The translations under genes were made by a program, and so were the position numbers. Source: Angiostrongylus vasorum (lineage: Eukaryota; Nematoda; Chromadorea; Rhabditida; Metastrongylidae). From it: DNA of 64,000 nucleotides. The notes under the pieces were generated by a model that worked only from the letters and a program-made list of their open reading frames with translations, ran no database searches and was not told the DNA's origin. Shown here piece after piece: positions 35,771-47,480 of the stretch. The first letter of the stretch is position 1. Every line of letters starts with the position of its first letter. The stretch is from the NCBI GenBank assembly GCA_018806985.1, contig JADANN010000377.1, positions 484,501-548,500 of the forward strand. The letters are read 5' to 3'.

Positions 35771-37870
35771 CAGAAATACATACAATACAACAGTAACTGA
35801 TCTTTTGGCGGTAAACCCTTCTTCAGAGACTGGAAGGGTATATTGATATGCAATTCACTAGGCCAAATGCTTCAATAATCCATACAGCACCAGCTTCTCA
35901 AAAAACCCACCGTTTTTTTTTACGCGAGTTCCACTAAGGAAGAACAGCTGATTATAGTCGCATAGGGTTGATGACTGCACCACCCCACATCAGAAATTGA
36001 TGTGAAGATAAGGGGCCAGGTCGCGTGTGACCTCTGTGCATTCCTCCCTACAATTCATTGTAGGGTTCTTGGCACTTATCGAAAAGGCCTCAAGAAGTTT
36101 GCGCGTTGGTGTTTCAGTCTCCTGTGCGAGGATAATAACTTTTGTATCAAAATCGTCTCAGCTATGCTTTTGTATGCTATGCGTGCCAAGTTGGGCAATT
36201 TGCCTTGTTTTTCGTTTGTCATCTAGGTGTTCTTTTTATGGGGATACATAAAAGGCTGCTCGTTTAGCCAATATATTCGCCTCCGAAACTACTACAAGAG
36301 ATCAGGTGTATCGTACCTGAACTCATGCAGTCACCGTTCCTGCCACATGGGTAAATTACGCAATTCTGTGTTCCACATAGACGGTCGTATAGGCGATTAA
36401 GAACTAATTGACGACGAAGAGTATTCGGTGATATTTCAATTATCGCTACCGATTCCTCTAGATCTGCCCTTCTTAAGTATCGCTTTATCGCTACGCTTAC
36501 TTCATCGCTAATGAAATGCAACATAAACACGACTTTATTCTAGCCAAATGCTTCGTTTTGGCGCGTCGCTCTCCTTCTAAACTTGTCTCGTGTGGTTACT
36601 ATTTCGTAGCCATTGGAGATGGCTAGCTGCCGAACCAAGTCGCGCAATTCTTCCTTTAGTTCCGTACTTGTGCACACAGTGGTGGTTGCAAGGAACATGT
36701 TCCTCACAAGCGCCCTCTTTGTGTGTGAAGGGTAGCAGCAACGGGAATGAACCAGGATGTTTTTATTTGGTTTTCGGTACCATTTTGTCATGTAGCTGCT
36801 ACATGATAGGTTGATTTGAACGTTAAGAAATAGAAGCCAGTTTTCCTTCTATTTCTCCCTTGTGAATTTGATGTACTCAAACTGCTCGTTCAATAATTCA
36901 AAGCATTTGTTCATCTCCTCCTGCGTAGTGAAGATAACAAAACAATCATATATGTATCTGCAGCAGAGTAGGAGTCAGAGACCGAGAACGGGGGGTCCAC
37001 TTTTTGAACATAAATGCAATGACGAAAGTTGGCGCCAGTCGTTATCCCGTTGCCAACCTCCTTATACGCACGATATATTTCCCAGAACATCTGAAAACCG
37101 AACATTTTAGCCACTCCTTTAAAAGAGCCACAAGCTGCTAAATAGACAAGCCATGGATATGTATTGTTCCTTCATGCTGACCAAGAAGTTCGAGCTTGGC
37201 TTGCATTGCAGAGTCATTCGATACGTTGGTGTAAAGCGCGGAAACGTCGAAGGACTCCATGACATATCGTTGTTGGGGGGACTTGTTACGTAGACGTCCC
37301 TAGGGGACATTTGGGTTTGTGGGACACAAGAACCTCCTTTCGTGAGATGGGCTGGAATATGGTTAAGCAGCTGGGTAAGTATTTGGCTTAGAAACCATGT
37401 TATTCTATGCTTTGGCTCGTATGCTCAGCTGATAATGGGTCTAACCTCGTAGGATGACGGATTGGTTGAAGCGAGATCATCAGCTAATAAAACACTTGTT
37501 TTAATACGTAGGTATAAAACGGTACATGTTGGTCTATCTATTTTATAATGCGAAATAACGGATGGTTTCACGCCCGCCGCCTTAGCCATTTTGACACATT
37601 CATTAAGTTTTCGGTATTCTCTTTTTATTGCTTTTCAGATGATGAGGGACTAAGGGTAGCATCACTAAGACGTTCCTCCATTACCTTAATATCCAAGTGA
37701 CGAGGAATAACTACGAACTCTCCCCTTTGTCACTAACTGACAGTCTAATGGTCTTAAAATTTATTAATTCCCTAACTTCTCGCCTAGCTATTTTTTGTGC
37801 GGCTGCCAGGTTAGAGACAGATTGCTTTTTTTTCAGTAGCTTGCAATACAGCGACTCGGCCTTCACAATG
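35770..37870 (-). mobile_element. Penelope-like element copy C, decayed
   Basis: Minus strand order: N-terminal remnant (about 37870-37600), RT remnant (37560-36900), linker (36791-36540) and GIY-YIG remnant (36530-36000), with LISCSSFGGEYIG near 36310-36270. The RT motif C region near 36960-36930 reads RYIYDCFVI, so the first Asp of YVDD is lost. Many frame changes. It sits about 240 bp downstream of protease copy III, as PLE-A/B sits downstream of copy I. Confidence 0.8.
35795..35832 (-). ncRNA. Hammerhead-like motif H8, degenerate
   Basis: Minus strand has CTGAAGA, but the second core box is CAAAA and stem II is gone. It marks the 3' end of PLE-C. Confidence 0.35.
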
Positions 37871-38108
37871 TCTTAGACGTATTATGTAGCGACATTTCTA
37901 TAATTTGATGAACACTAACAAGCTATATAGTACGTTTAGGCCCCGAGGAAGTCGTTCAAGCGTTAGCAAATGGATTCTAAGAATACGTCTTGACAATCTC
38001 GTTCCAGCTCAAAAAGAAGAGTTCGTACATCGTTTCAACGCCGTTTTACCGCACTTCTAGATAAGTTTCTGACTTTATATTTCGCAGGTATTTGTGAATG
38101 CTACACTT

Positions 38109-38114
38109 TTTATT
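38109..38114 (-). promoter_or_regulatory. Candidate polyadenylation signal of protease copy III
   Basis: AATAAA on the minus strand, overlapping the expected stop codon. Confidence 0.4.
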
Positions 38115-40955
38115 TGTTGACAATATAATAAAGTGACGGCGCAAATCCGATACGCTTTTTGTCCGATGTCGAAGATGTTGCAGTATTGATGGATAAATGG
38201 AGTGCCGAGAATCCAATCTGGTCCGAAACCACCAGACTCAGATGAGTAGATGATCAAAATACATACGTTTTCTTCCACCTAAATTTTCATCATCTTTAAA
38301 TCTTAAGGAATAAACGGGTACAAAAAAGCATACAAATGACTTTAACGAAAAAACATTTCAGAAATGTAATAGTGAAGCAGTACAGAAAACGAACATGGCG
38401 AAAATCACCTCAACAACGTAGTTGGCACGATCAATAGGATACTTGTTACTTCCGATTGTAAAGTCAAGTGTTGGTACCGTGAAACCGCAGTCAGTGAAAT
38501 AGAGATCCTCACTAGCATTGTACTAAAATAAAAAAAAGGAGTTAAAACGCGATATTGAACATGAAAACCGGGTGAATTATACAGTGGCTCCAGCAATTTT
38601 AGCAAGAAGATCGATGAGAGCTTTTGGCCCTCCGATGAGTGTTGTGCCAGTGTCGGATGCAGCTTCATAGACCTGTGTATGAGTAAAATTCCCTATTCCA
38701 ACGGCAGATATCTGAAATTTTTCACTTGGCAAGTGGCGGAAATTTTGGACTTATCAACATGTAGACAACTATCCTTGAACTGATAGAAGGTTTCAGATGA
38801 CAAAGGCTCGTAGGCGATGATTGGTCCACAATTTTTTGGTGTCGATTGCACCGTAAGTAACTAGGCCTCCCTTTGTTGTTACGTTTGATCCTCGGTGTTG
38901 CAACCAAACAGTGAAGAGTGGCTCATCCAGCAAATCTTACAATATTCAACATAGTAAGAAGCACAGGAAATAATTATGCAATCGTTTTAGGGGTACTGTC
39001 TCACTTTGGTTAATGGCATTGATTAGTGGCGGCACCACATTGTCAGTTGCGAGAGCAGTAAAAGCGAGACCGAGGATTCCATCGACGGGATCCTGCAGTG
39101 AACACAGTACGGTATTCATTTAGCACCAAAACTACTGTTACCAACTTCTTCCAAAACAGAGGAGACATGATTAGCCAGACCAAAGGTAGTGTTTGGAACT
39201 GCTAGTTGCTCCTCATCCAACCCACCGAACTAAAAAATGCATGGTAATACAAAACTAAAAAGCGCTTTTAACATGGTTATTTCATGTCATCAACCTTCAT
39301 AATGTCAGTTCCGAAGACACCTTGTACAACTCCTTTCTCGTATTTCCCAGACCAAGTCTTATTGCTCTTCGTAAAGGTACTCGATGAACCTGACTCGAAC
39401 TTTTGCTTCGAAGCGCATGACTTGCTAAATGTATATCTTCACTTTTTAAATTTCAGCTACTTGAGTAAAAATTAATCTTCCACTAGAAAAAATGGCTTGC
39501 ATAGACGTCTATTTGTTGGTTGCGGCAAGAAACGTAGGCAAACAAACACATTTTGTTTGTTTCGGGGAAAATTGTTACGTGTGGCACAAATTTCTTCTTT
39601 ACTTTGTTAAAAAAGGCATTGGACTTCATTTTGCTAACGTCTTTTCGAACACTTATCTAAACAAAACGCTCTAAGAGTTTTGCTCATAGAAATTTGAAAA
39701 ACGACATAATTTGTGTTTTCATCGGTCGACAACGCTCAAATGTCAAACAGAGTTGCACAAGTTATTCACTGAGCACCTACTCGGATTCATCTCCAGGAAC
39801 CCAAAAATTTGCCGACCCAGTATCAAGCGTGACTGAAAACTGCTGCTCGGGCGTACCGACTGTGATGTTACCAACGAATTCAAGTTCTCCGAAGCCATAA
39901 ACCTTAACGAAATAAATGATTCGAAATGTCGTAAAAAATTGCCTCTGTCGTGTCACCAGTATCACCGTCGAACATCGGGTGAAGCGAAAATCAGTAAAGC
40001 TTTTTTTCGTAAAGTGTCACGCGGTGGGCTCCGTTCGTTCGAATTGTAGGAATGGCAGTAGAAGTCATGGAAGGATAAATCAAGGACGACGAAAAAGCCT
40101 GTTAACTCTTCCTCTGTCGCCCACGTGGAGCTTAGATGCGAGATACGACGTCACTCTACATCCGCTAATTTCAGTTACTTCATTGCAGGTTGTGAGACAA
40201 ACAAACTTTCAGAATGCCAACAGGTAAGATTAATACCTATGCGCTTACTTAAGGAGCTATAAATCTGCCACGGCTTTCTAACCTATCTCTATAGGTTGTC
40301 GACTTGCCATGTTACTAAATAGGTTACGATATAACGTAAAAATGACCCCAATCCTCTGCCTATTAATGTGGCAAAACAGTTTCATACTGTAATCTGAAGC
40401 AGAAAGGCTAATCATGGAAAGATGAAGTGGCGCCCAGCTCTATTGAGATATTAATATCAAATATAAAATATTTGCGGTATGTCAGTCGGTAGTGGCTCTG
40501 AACTTTTAACACTGAAACCATTAAAATAGTTTCCAACAAACTTTTTAGTTTGTCTGAGTGTGCTTGTCAGTCTAATTCCGCACTTTTCATTTATTTTATA
40601 TTTTGTCGCAATCTAGTAATATCTTCCTTTCGCCTATATTATATACGTAGCTCTGGAGGTACTTCATAGGTAGAAACTATAGTTGAACCTGGAGGTTCGA
40701 GAATATTTAGCTCATACCCGTTGTCTAGTAGTGATGAGTGAAGAGCGCAAACCATTACGGTACTTTACGTCGGCAGCATACTCGACCCCTTTGATTATTT
40801 CCATCTGTAGAAAGTGATAATATTATTTGAAAAGGGTTAGATGTCTTTTTTAGTTAAATATTGTTACCTTTTTTTGACCTGCGACGTACAAGATGATGCT
40901 GAAAAATAACTGCCGTCGTTAACCCGACGATAACAAGGACACTGACGAGACGCAT
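38110..40955 (-). CDS. Secreted pepsin-like aspartic protease, copy III, ten exons, two single-base frame breaks
   Basis: Exons (minus): 40955-40868 signal peptide MRLVSVLVIVGLTTAVIF; 40804-40718 prosegment (YAADVKYRNGLRSSLITT); 39902-39781 EFVGNITVGTPEQ and DTGSANFWVPG (first catalytic Asp); 39424-39295 NKTWSGKYEKG (flap Tyr); 39229-39146 LAVPNTTFGLAN; 39092-39005 DGILGLAFTALA; 38935 to about 38765 PLFTVWLQHRG; 38711-38583 SDTGTTLIGG (second catalytic Asp); 38522-38409 CGFTVPTLDFTIG; 38278-38110 GFGPDWILGTPF. Most junction phases fit, and the product would be about 390 residues, normal for family A1. One base too many occurs in the T run at 38832-38837 and in that at 38156-38160, each shifting the frame. 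The exon 1/2 phase is also off by one. AATAAA overlaps the stop (38114-38109). Either a gene with assembly errors or a young pseudogene. Confidence 0.75.
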
Positions 40956-41049
40956 CCTGAAAAAGATTTTTAGTTTGTGCAAAACCAGCGTTCTCTACAA
41001 CGCTTTTAGTGAATTTACTGAATCTTAGTGTATTTTTGTCTCAACCACA
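40956..41049. other. Upstream of protease copy III
   Basis: AT-rich. The sequence TTTTTCAG ends one base before the ATG, so the signal exon may itself be preceded by a 5' exon or a trans-splice site. Confidence 0.35.
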
Positions 41050-41145
41050 ACGATGCTGAGATATTTGCAAAACTCCGGACCGCAGATGTCTGTGGTAGCG
41101 AAACGCATTGTTGGCTTTTCTAGAGGCTAACGCGTTGTGTCGGCT
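41050..41145 (-). mobile_element. SINE family B partial copy, left half of an inverted pair
   Basis: GAGATATTTGCAAAACTCCG at the left, then a decayed head on the minus strand. It stops where the plus-strand copy begins. Confidence 0.55.
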
Positions 41146-41405
41146 TACGTGTGATTTAGATTACAGCCTCAGCTTAATTGGGTTCATTGCTGATTTCGGC
41201 TCTCCAGATCAATCCCGTTGATGGGTGATGATTGCTGATGGCACTGATCGATAGAACTGGCTGAGAGACAGGCGAAGCGAAGGACTCACACGGTGTGGCG
41301 GTGAACGCGTTGGCCTCCGGAAAGAGTAATAGCGCGTTCGTTTCCCACCGCAGACAGCTGCAGTACGGAGTTTTGCAAATATCTCAACATCATGGTGGTT
41401 GAGTC
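41146..41405 (+). mobile_element. SINE family B copy, right half of an inverted pair
   Basis: Body CAGCTTAATTGGGTTCATTG, A box region TGTGGCGGTGAACGCG, B box region GCGTTCGTTTCCCACC, then CGGAGTTTTGCAAATATCTC. It forms an inverted repeat with 41050-41145. Confidence 0.65.
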
Positions 41406-41409
41406 ACAT

Positions 41410-42305
41410 ATTAATACTCCGCTGTGAAAAATTGAAGCAGGTAGTAAATAAAAAGTTGAGATTATATTTTGTTTATTCAGCAAATGTCTCAAAATAGTAC
41501 GAGAAACACATTTGAGAAAAACTTCGCCACAACAAAATTCACTGATGGTTGCAACGGACTGAGGGAAGACGAACAACAGTTTCTGTGAGGCTGAAACAGT
41601 GTTGAAGGTGTTTCATTAACTGGTTCTAACCTTATCGCAGATAAACTTGCTTGCGAGCGATTGATAGAATTCCTTGAGCCCGTTTATGTTCTCATATGGG
41701 GAGGCGTGGGCTTAGATGGTTGCTTCCTAAGCAGTGTAAGAGAAATTTCCCGTTCAAACAGATCAAACACCAACTACAGAAGGTAAATGGTTCTGCTGTG
41801 GAATTGATTCTCCTGAGGGCCAATAGCTTTAAACAGCGTGAGCTTAGAGTTCCGCTGTAGGTCATTAATTCCAGATGACCCAGTAATTAAATTCAGCGAA
41901 ATGTAGGCCGTAACTATATTTCTGTATTAAACTCTTACTTCATTGAGCTGGCACGAGATTGGTATAAAAATTTTTATTTTGGCTAACATTTCTTTATCGA
42001 TTGGAAGGATCAAACAGAGAATGGATCAAAAATTGAACCAATGCGGCTTCGAAGAAACCGAAGGCACCAAAACGTTAGCCGAATATGACTGAGATGACAC
42101 AAGTCATGCAGAAAACTATTGCGATTCATTGAGGTTCAATGAAAGTTGGTTTTTTAAGATAAACTTTTAGCTCCATAGAAGCTTTAATCAAAAAGACTTC
42201 TCGGCAAATAACTTTGATAGGGCAAAAATTTCTTCGGAGGGTATGGTCTTAGATCCTTAAGCGAGTTCCAATACTAGTGCCACCAGTGCAGACATTTTAT
42301 AGCAT
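41410..42305. other. No recognised gene; possible degenerate ribozyme-like site
   Basis: Around 41985-42080 TTGGCTAACATTTC and AAAACGTTAGCCG form a short inverted pair with CGAAGAAACCGAAGG between, a faint echo of the hammerhead-like layout. The rest shows nothing. Confidence 0.3.
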
Positions 42306-42310
42306 CAATG

Positions 42311-42600
42311 ACCATCGCGTAGGCGCATGTAGAGCGGTGGTCAGAGGCCCCTGCAATACACATGGGACCTATACCTGTTCCCCCAGCTCACGATTCCTTC
42401 CATTTCTCCGGTGTCGGCGAATTGGTACCAGACTTGTCTGAGAAGAGAGCAGCACTGGCTCGATACATCGGCAGGCCACCACGGGTCATTGTAAATGCCA
42501 GCTATGCATTTAGTCACCTCCAACGATGCTTAATGAAGTCGAATACATGGCACATTGCTCAGGAATAGATCGACGTAAAGCTTCATTCGTTATTCACCAT
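42311..42600 (+). mobile_element. SINE family A copy 6
   Basis: Head GTAGAGCGGTGGTC, body TTGGTACCAGACTTGTCTGA and GATACATCGGCAGGCCACC. The B box is decayed. No clear duplication of the target. Confidence 0.7.
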
Positions 42601-44480
42601 CCTTTGTGTCTAAGAACTATCTCTGTGTACTGCTGTCCTTCAATATCTGTTTTTTCATGAACTCCCAAAGAAGAAATGCTGACTTTAAATTTCAGGTGAC
42701 CATCAGCAACTTCGTTTTCATCTGGTAAATTCTAATATCCAGACACTTTGCAACGGAGTGACGTTGCAAAATCTGCTTTGATTGCAGAAAACACACTATA
42801 TGGCACACTAAAAATGCACTTTTTAAAAAAGCCCTGGGATTGTTATTGGTTGACATGTTTTGTGTTTTCGAGCCCTGTGCACAATTTTCATCCTCAGCAA
42901 ACAGTTTGCCAAATAAGATATTACTTGAAAACACGCCTTCTTCAATCAATCGCCTTCAATCAGACTTCGGGAAGTTCTGCACTGACAATAATAGTTTGGA
43001 AATAATTAAGCAGAAGTGACATAATTGTAAAGCACAGGTTCCATGTGGAATTTGACGATTTCATAGGTATCCAGGCACATTTCTTTGACATCGACGAATG
43101 CGCTTCCAAACACCTTTATGAAGCCCAATGAAGATGAGTTAATGACAGGTGCTTAAGGAAATGGTCAGTGTCCAATGCTTGATCATTGTTATTTCCTATC
43201 TAAAGCTGGAAGTTTTTTGCTAGAGATAGTTTCTTTTTCTCATCTCATTAATCCTCTGAGTTTCCTTTTTCTCATCTTATTTATCCTCTGACAATTCTTA
43301 CCGTTTCTATCACTTAGGCAAGTCTGAACCGAGTGGAAAAAGACAGTTTTCGTGCATATTTTGCTGAATGGTGTCTTCTTCTTTCCCTTCTGATCCCGAA
43401 GTGCAATGAAATGACTCTTAATAACACGTGATCACTTTAACTCATGGCGTACGTGACGTATGCAAAGGACGAAGAATGTTATCGCAGCAGTGAAGAATTT
43501 CGCTGAACAATACAAAAGTTGGATTTTGCAGCAGAGAGTCATATCACTCTGATCATTGACATCTTATAGAACATAGTCCTCACTGTTGATAACATCATAC
43601 TGTAATGTTGCCCGATATGAATTTCATTGATAAATCGGAATGTGATCAAAGGAATACAGCACATTGGTCGAAAAAATTTCTAACCCCAAATGAGCTGAAA
43701 ACCGACTTTTATTATAACTGTTCGTGTTAGTTGATATTACTGTAATAGAAACATTTGCCAATATCTTTCTGTGTTATTGAGCTGACCAGAGACTTGAACG
43801 AAATATTTATTCCGCTAACGTTTGGACATGGTCATCTTCTTCAGACCCGCATTGATCCGAGTTGATGGAAGATGAACAGACCACATTCGGGATGTGGGTG
43901 CTCTTTCTCGCACTGAGTCGAATCCAGTGATGTGGAGTGCATATCTAACGAAGAATCTCACTCGACAGTGTCGTTTCATTTTCTTAATCGCCTCCTTATT
44001 TTAAGACTGAAGTCATTGCCACAGAAAATCTGATATGCCTCCTGCCGCCCAGCTTCACGCCGAAGAGAGAGAAATGAAGTGGTGCTGGCATCCTGACCCC
44101 CCAAGTTCTCCAATTAGGGATGCGAAATACACCAAGCAGCGTAACTATAGCAGTCTGGTAGTGGCTGCGAGTAAGTGCCTTTGGTCACTTTGTGTAACTT
44201 TGCTTATCTGAGCCTGTTCACACATGACCTGTCAGAATGCAGTGTTCTTACTTATTAGATGTCAGTGACAACTAGATACCTACGCAGGCTGACTTGCGGC
44301 CAATGATGGAGAGTTCTGAAAAACTAGTTGCAGTCTAAATGCAGGGAAATTCCTTTAGTAAGTCGTACTTTACAAAGCCGAAGTTCATGTCAAGCTCACC
44401 AAGTACCTTTTTGGGCAGCGACAGCATCAGGGCAATCGAATAACGAAGAACAAGTGGTGTTTGGAGAGCTGAGAATGATG
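42601..44480. other. No recognised gene
   Basis: AT-rich. A degenerate ribozyme-like word set lies at 43814-43850 (minus: CTGAAGA and AACGTTAGC), and a short tandem repeat of CCTTTTTCTCATCT type at 43230-43292. Overlapping open frames at 42692-43005 look like chance. Confidence 0.35.
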
Positions 44481-44488
44481 ATCGTATC

Positions 44489-44701
44489 TATTTATGTGAT
44501 CTTATAAACTGATCTTCTTTAGCTGATCCGAGGTTGGTATAGGTGTCGAGTCCCACTCGTTACATCACGGCTCTGAGGAAGACGAAGTCGCCGAAACGTC
44601 AGCCATTGACAAACAACACCAACAACAACGACAACGTCAACGAACACCTATACCAACCTCGCATCAGCTAAAGAAGATCAGTTTATAAGATCACATAAAT
44701 A
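44489..44701 (+). repeat. Foldback element with two 58-bp arms around a hammerhead-like motif
   Basis: The arm 44489-44546 (starts TATTTATGTGATC, ends GGTTGGTATAGGTGT) is the inverse of 44644-44701, with one or two mismatches. The interior holds motif H9 and a CAACAACACCAACAACAACG run. Relatives lie at 22165-22265, 26427-26617 and 47348-47480. Confidence 0.8.
44568..44604 (+). ncRNA. Hammerhead-like motif H9
   Basis: GGCT, CTGAGGA, GACGAAGTC hairpin, CGCC, GAAA, CGTC, AGCC. Perfect stem I and intact core boxes. Confidence 0.65.
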
Positions 44702-44761
44702 AATATACCAACTATCTGTGCCGAGGTTTATAGAAAGTCGGTCTTTTGAGTTATTAAGAGA

Positions 44762-45885
44762 TGATCGTTTCGCCGTGTTATGATGAATCATACTACTTCT
44801 CAACAAAGATTAAGTTGATCTACATCATATTGACTTTTTCGTCCACACTGGGGAGGGGGAATGGCAACGCTTTAAGCAAAAAAATATCTCTAGTAAGTTT
44901 TTGACGAACAGCTTACCACTATAACTTAATTAGCTGTGGAATAGCTAGGCTCCGCTTGTTCAAAGAGCCCAAAGAGCTTCATAGTTTTAGCTTAGTAGTC
45001 TTTTCTGCAGTGTTTCACAAGAACATAGCTACAGAAAGCCTGCGTTGTTTTGCCGTCGCCAAGCTTCGCTACTGGCTGGACTTTTCGATGAAGATGCCCA
45101 CGTGTTTTTCAGCTTAAGCTACCTTTTTATGGGATTTATCCAGTGACCTAGGTCGCATTTATTCTTTATGAAGACTACGGTAAAGCGAAGTTGTTGCAGT
45201 ATTCCACTGAGTACTTCTCGACATTCTATCACGACACACGCAAGGCATTCTTGTTTCCTGGAAATGCTCCACATAGAACGATGTGTCGAGGTTTTCCATA
45301 TTACCAATTCATTTCTTGAAGCAAAAGCCATCAAAACTACATTTCGTCGCAGATCTTCCTTTTTCACAAGGAGAAATTTTTTTAGTAAGGCCCTGTTACC
45401 TTTTTTATTTTGAAATGCAGACAGTGTACAACGGAAAGGCGTCGCTGGAATCCATTTCAGGGGCAAACGAGCTGTTACGTGCTGCATGAAGCTGTGTTTT
45501 CAAAGGAACTTTTGTGTATGTTCTTAGTGTTCGAATAACGTGCAGAATTCTCATCTTGCAAAAATATTCTGCTCCACCTGTCGAACACGACTACCAACAC
45601 AGCGCTTGCTAATGGATATGATAAGAAGGACACAGTGGTTTGCACTTATGAATGAAAGCCAGATCTCTCTCTGCAGAATATTTGCTATCTAAAAATAGTT
45701 CGCCTGTTCGTCATATTCATTACGAGCAGTGATCGATCGCATGGTGCAAAATAGTGGGTGGAATGGGTGCCAAAATTCGAAGAACGTTGAGCCTTGGTGG
45801 CGGTATGCCGTCTGTTTAATAATGGCTAATAAATCCTCTCTTCTAGTAGTTCCCAGGATCGCCTTTCTATTAACCTCAACATTGG
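44762..45885. other. No recognised gene
   Basis: A 122-residue minus-strand frame at 45487-45119 (MQHVTARLPLKWIPATPFRC) has no recognised family and overlaps open frames on the other strand. Probably chance. Confidence 0.3.
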
Positions 45886-45890
45886 TTTAT

Positions 45891-46124
45891 AAATTCGCCG
45901 TTTTCTTTCTCAGCAATCGCGAGGTTGTTAAACAGTCGTCAACCATATGCCGCTCTGAGCGGCTGTTCTTCCTCGGTGGAAGACAGCTGAAAAAAAGCGG
46001 CTCTGAAGAAAGCGATCCTGCCAAAACGTCAGCTACGATTGTGTTGTATGTGTGTTAATTGTATGGAAGTAAACGTATGCTGTTTAACAACCGCGCGATT
46101 GCTGAGAAAGAAAACGACGAATTT
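45891..46124 (+). repeat. Foldback element with 44-bp arms and motif H10
   Basis: The arm 45891-45934 (CGTTTTCTTTCTCAGCAATC type) is inverted at 46081-46124. The interior holds a degenerate hammerhead-like motif at 45998-46034 (CTGAAGA kept; GAAA reads CAAAA; GTCAGC kept). The arms resemble the tail of PLE-B near 3751-3790. Confidence 0.65.
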
Positions 46125-47345
46125 ATGATCCTCTCTTCTTCGAATTGAATTGTCAAAATCTTTCCTACTATATATGCACATTATTGAGGGTTGGTTAATA
46201 CTTTCTGAGATCGTGAAATATCAGGAGGTTCTCACAAAAACTTTTTATTCGGCTAGGCTTTCGGTGTCATCGCCATTCCCATACCTTCCTAAGACCCGGC
46301 ATGACCCGAGCCGACCGTCGATAGACTTCAAATCCAGTCCTGGGAAAATCTCTAAAGTGGAAAAAAGAGAATTTTTCAAATATAAGTGTAATAGTGTCAC
46401 TGTTGACAACAAAGCGCTGCAGTGGAAACAAACGTGTTGTTGATATGGAGAAAGATTCGAAAGAATATAAAGCTTACAAACTGTCCAGACCACAAACGTG
46501 CTGAAAGTTGATATCCAGTAGTTTGTACTGTTACGATGGAAATACTTTATCTCAAACATTCTCATTTAGGAACTGGAATCTAAACCACAGCCAATCACGG
46601 CGATCAACTCGTGGCTACCTCTTCTCAGCAGAGGAAATTGGCATCGCACATCGGGAAGCTAACGATTGATCAGACAGCTCCTCGCTGACAGGGTTACTGA
46701 GTTTTTAGGGTTTGATATGTCAATAATGCATTTACAAAAGATATACAGTTTTCTTGTACTTTGGTAATGTATATTTCCAGTTCTTCACTTATTTTTTTGA
46801 TATCTCATTAGGTATCAAGGGAAAATGATTTCGGAAACGTCAGCTGTCTTGGAAGTTTCGAACTGCTACAGTTGCCATATGCTAAGGATTTTTCTACTGC
46901 CCGAGTTATTCTTGAATGATGTTACCGGATCAAAGCAATCATGAGATGAAACGAGATGAGAGGCTGTTCAGCACACATTTACCTTATTTAATAAGTTCAG
47001 TTATGATATAGCTCATATGATTGACAACGTTTGTCTTCTGTTAATTTCAAAAATTTCAGAAATTCCAAAGCTGAACCGGAAAGACGAATGCCTGACAATT
47101 GCAAGTGACCTGGCTGTCTATTTCAAAATGATATTTTGACCCCGTGGTTTGTCTTGCTCGCGACCTCACGTGAACAACGCGTGGGCGAGTCTCGTAACAT
47201 GCGGTGAGTAGCCTTTCTGTTCAATATGGCGTAGAACTACGTTTGACCGTAGCATCCTAATCCACTATCTATTTAAAAGTCTGGTCTTCATCAATACTTT
47301 AGGCTTTTTTACACCGAATAATTAGAGTATTTTAATATAAAATAC
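46125..47345. other. No recognised gene
   Basis: AT-rich. A faint ribozyme-like word set lies near 46254-46310 on the minus strand (ACACCGAAAGC and TAGGAAGG). Confidence 0.35.
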
Positions 47346-47347
47346 GT

Positions 47348-47385
47348 CCAGGCTCTGAGGAAGGCGAAATCGCTGAAACGTCAGC
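47348..47385 (+). ncRNA. Hammerhead-like motif H11
   Basis: GGCT, CTGAGGA, AGGCGAAATCGCT (stem with one bulged G), GAAA, CGTC, AGCC. One of the best preserved. Confidence 0.65.
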
Positions 47386-47480
47386 CATCGACCAACAACA
47401 CCAACAACAACGACAACGACAACGAAGACCTGTACCAGCCTCGCATCAGCAAAAGAAGATCAGTCTATAAGATCATATAA
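47348..47480 (+). repeat. Foldback-family element, single arm, with motif H11
   Basis: The ribozyme-like motif is followed by a CAACAACACCAACAACAACG run, CCTGTACCAGCCTCGCATC and an AAGAAGATCAGTCTATAAG arm. The partner arm on the left is absent. Confidence 0.6.

Noticed and set aside
39991..40068. Short minus-strand frame with GAHRVTLYEKK, like a protease prosegment
   Set aside because: It lies after the true prosegment exon, has no splice sites and ends in a stop. Likely coincidence.
45119..45487. 122-residue minus-strand frame
   Set aside because: No recognised motif, overlapping frames on the other strand, and no splice or repeat support.
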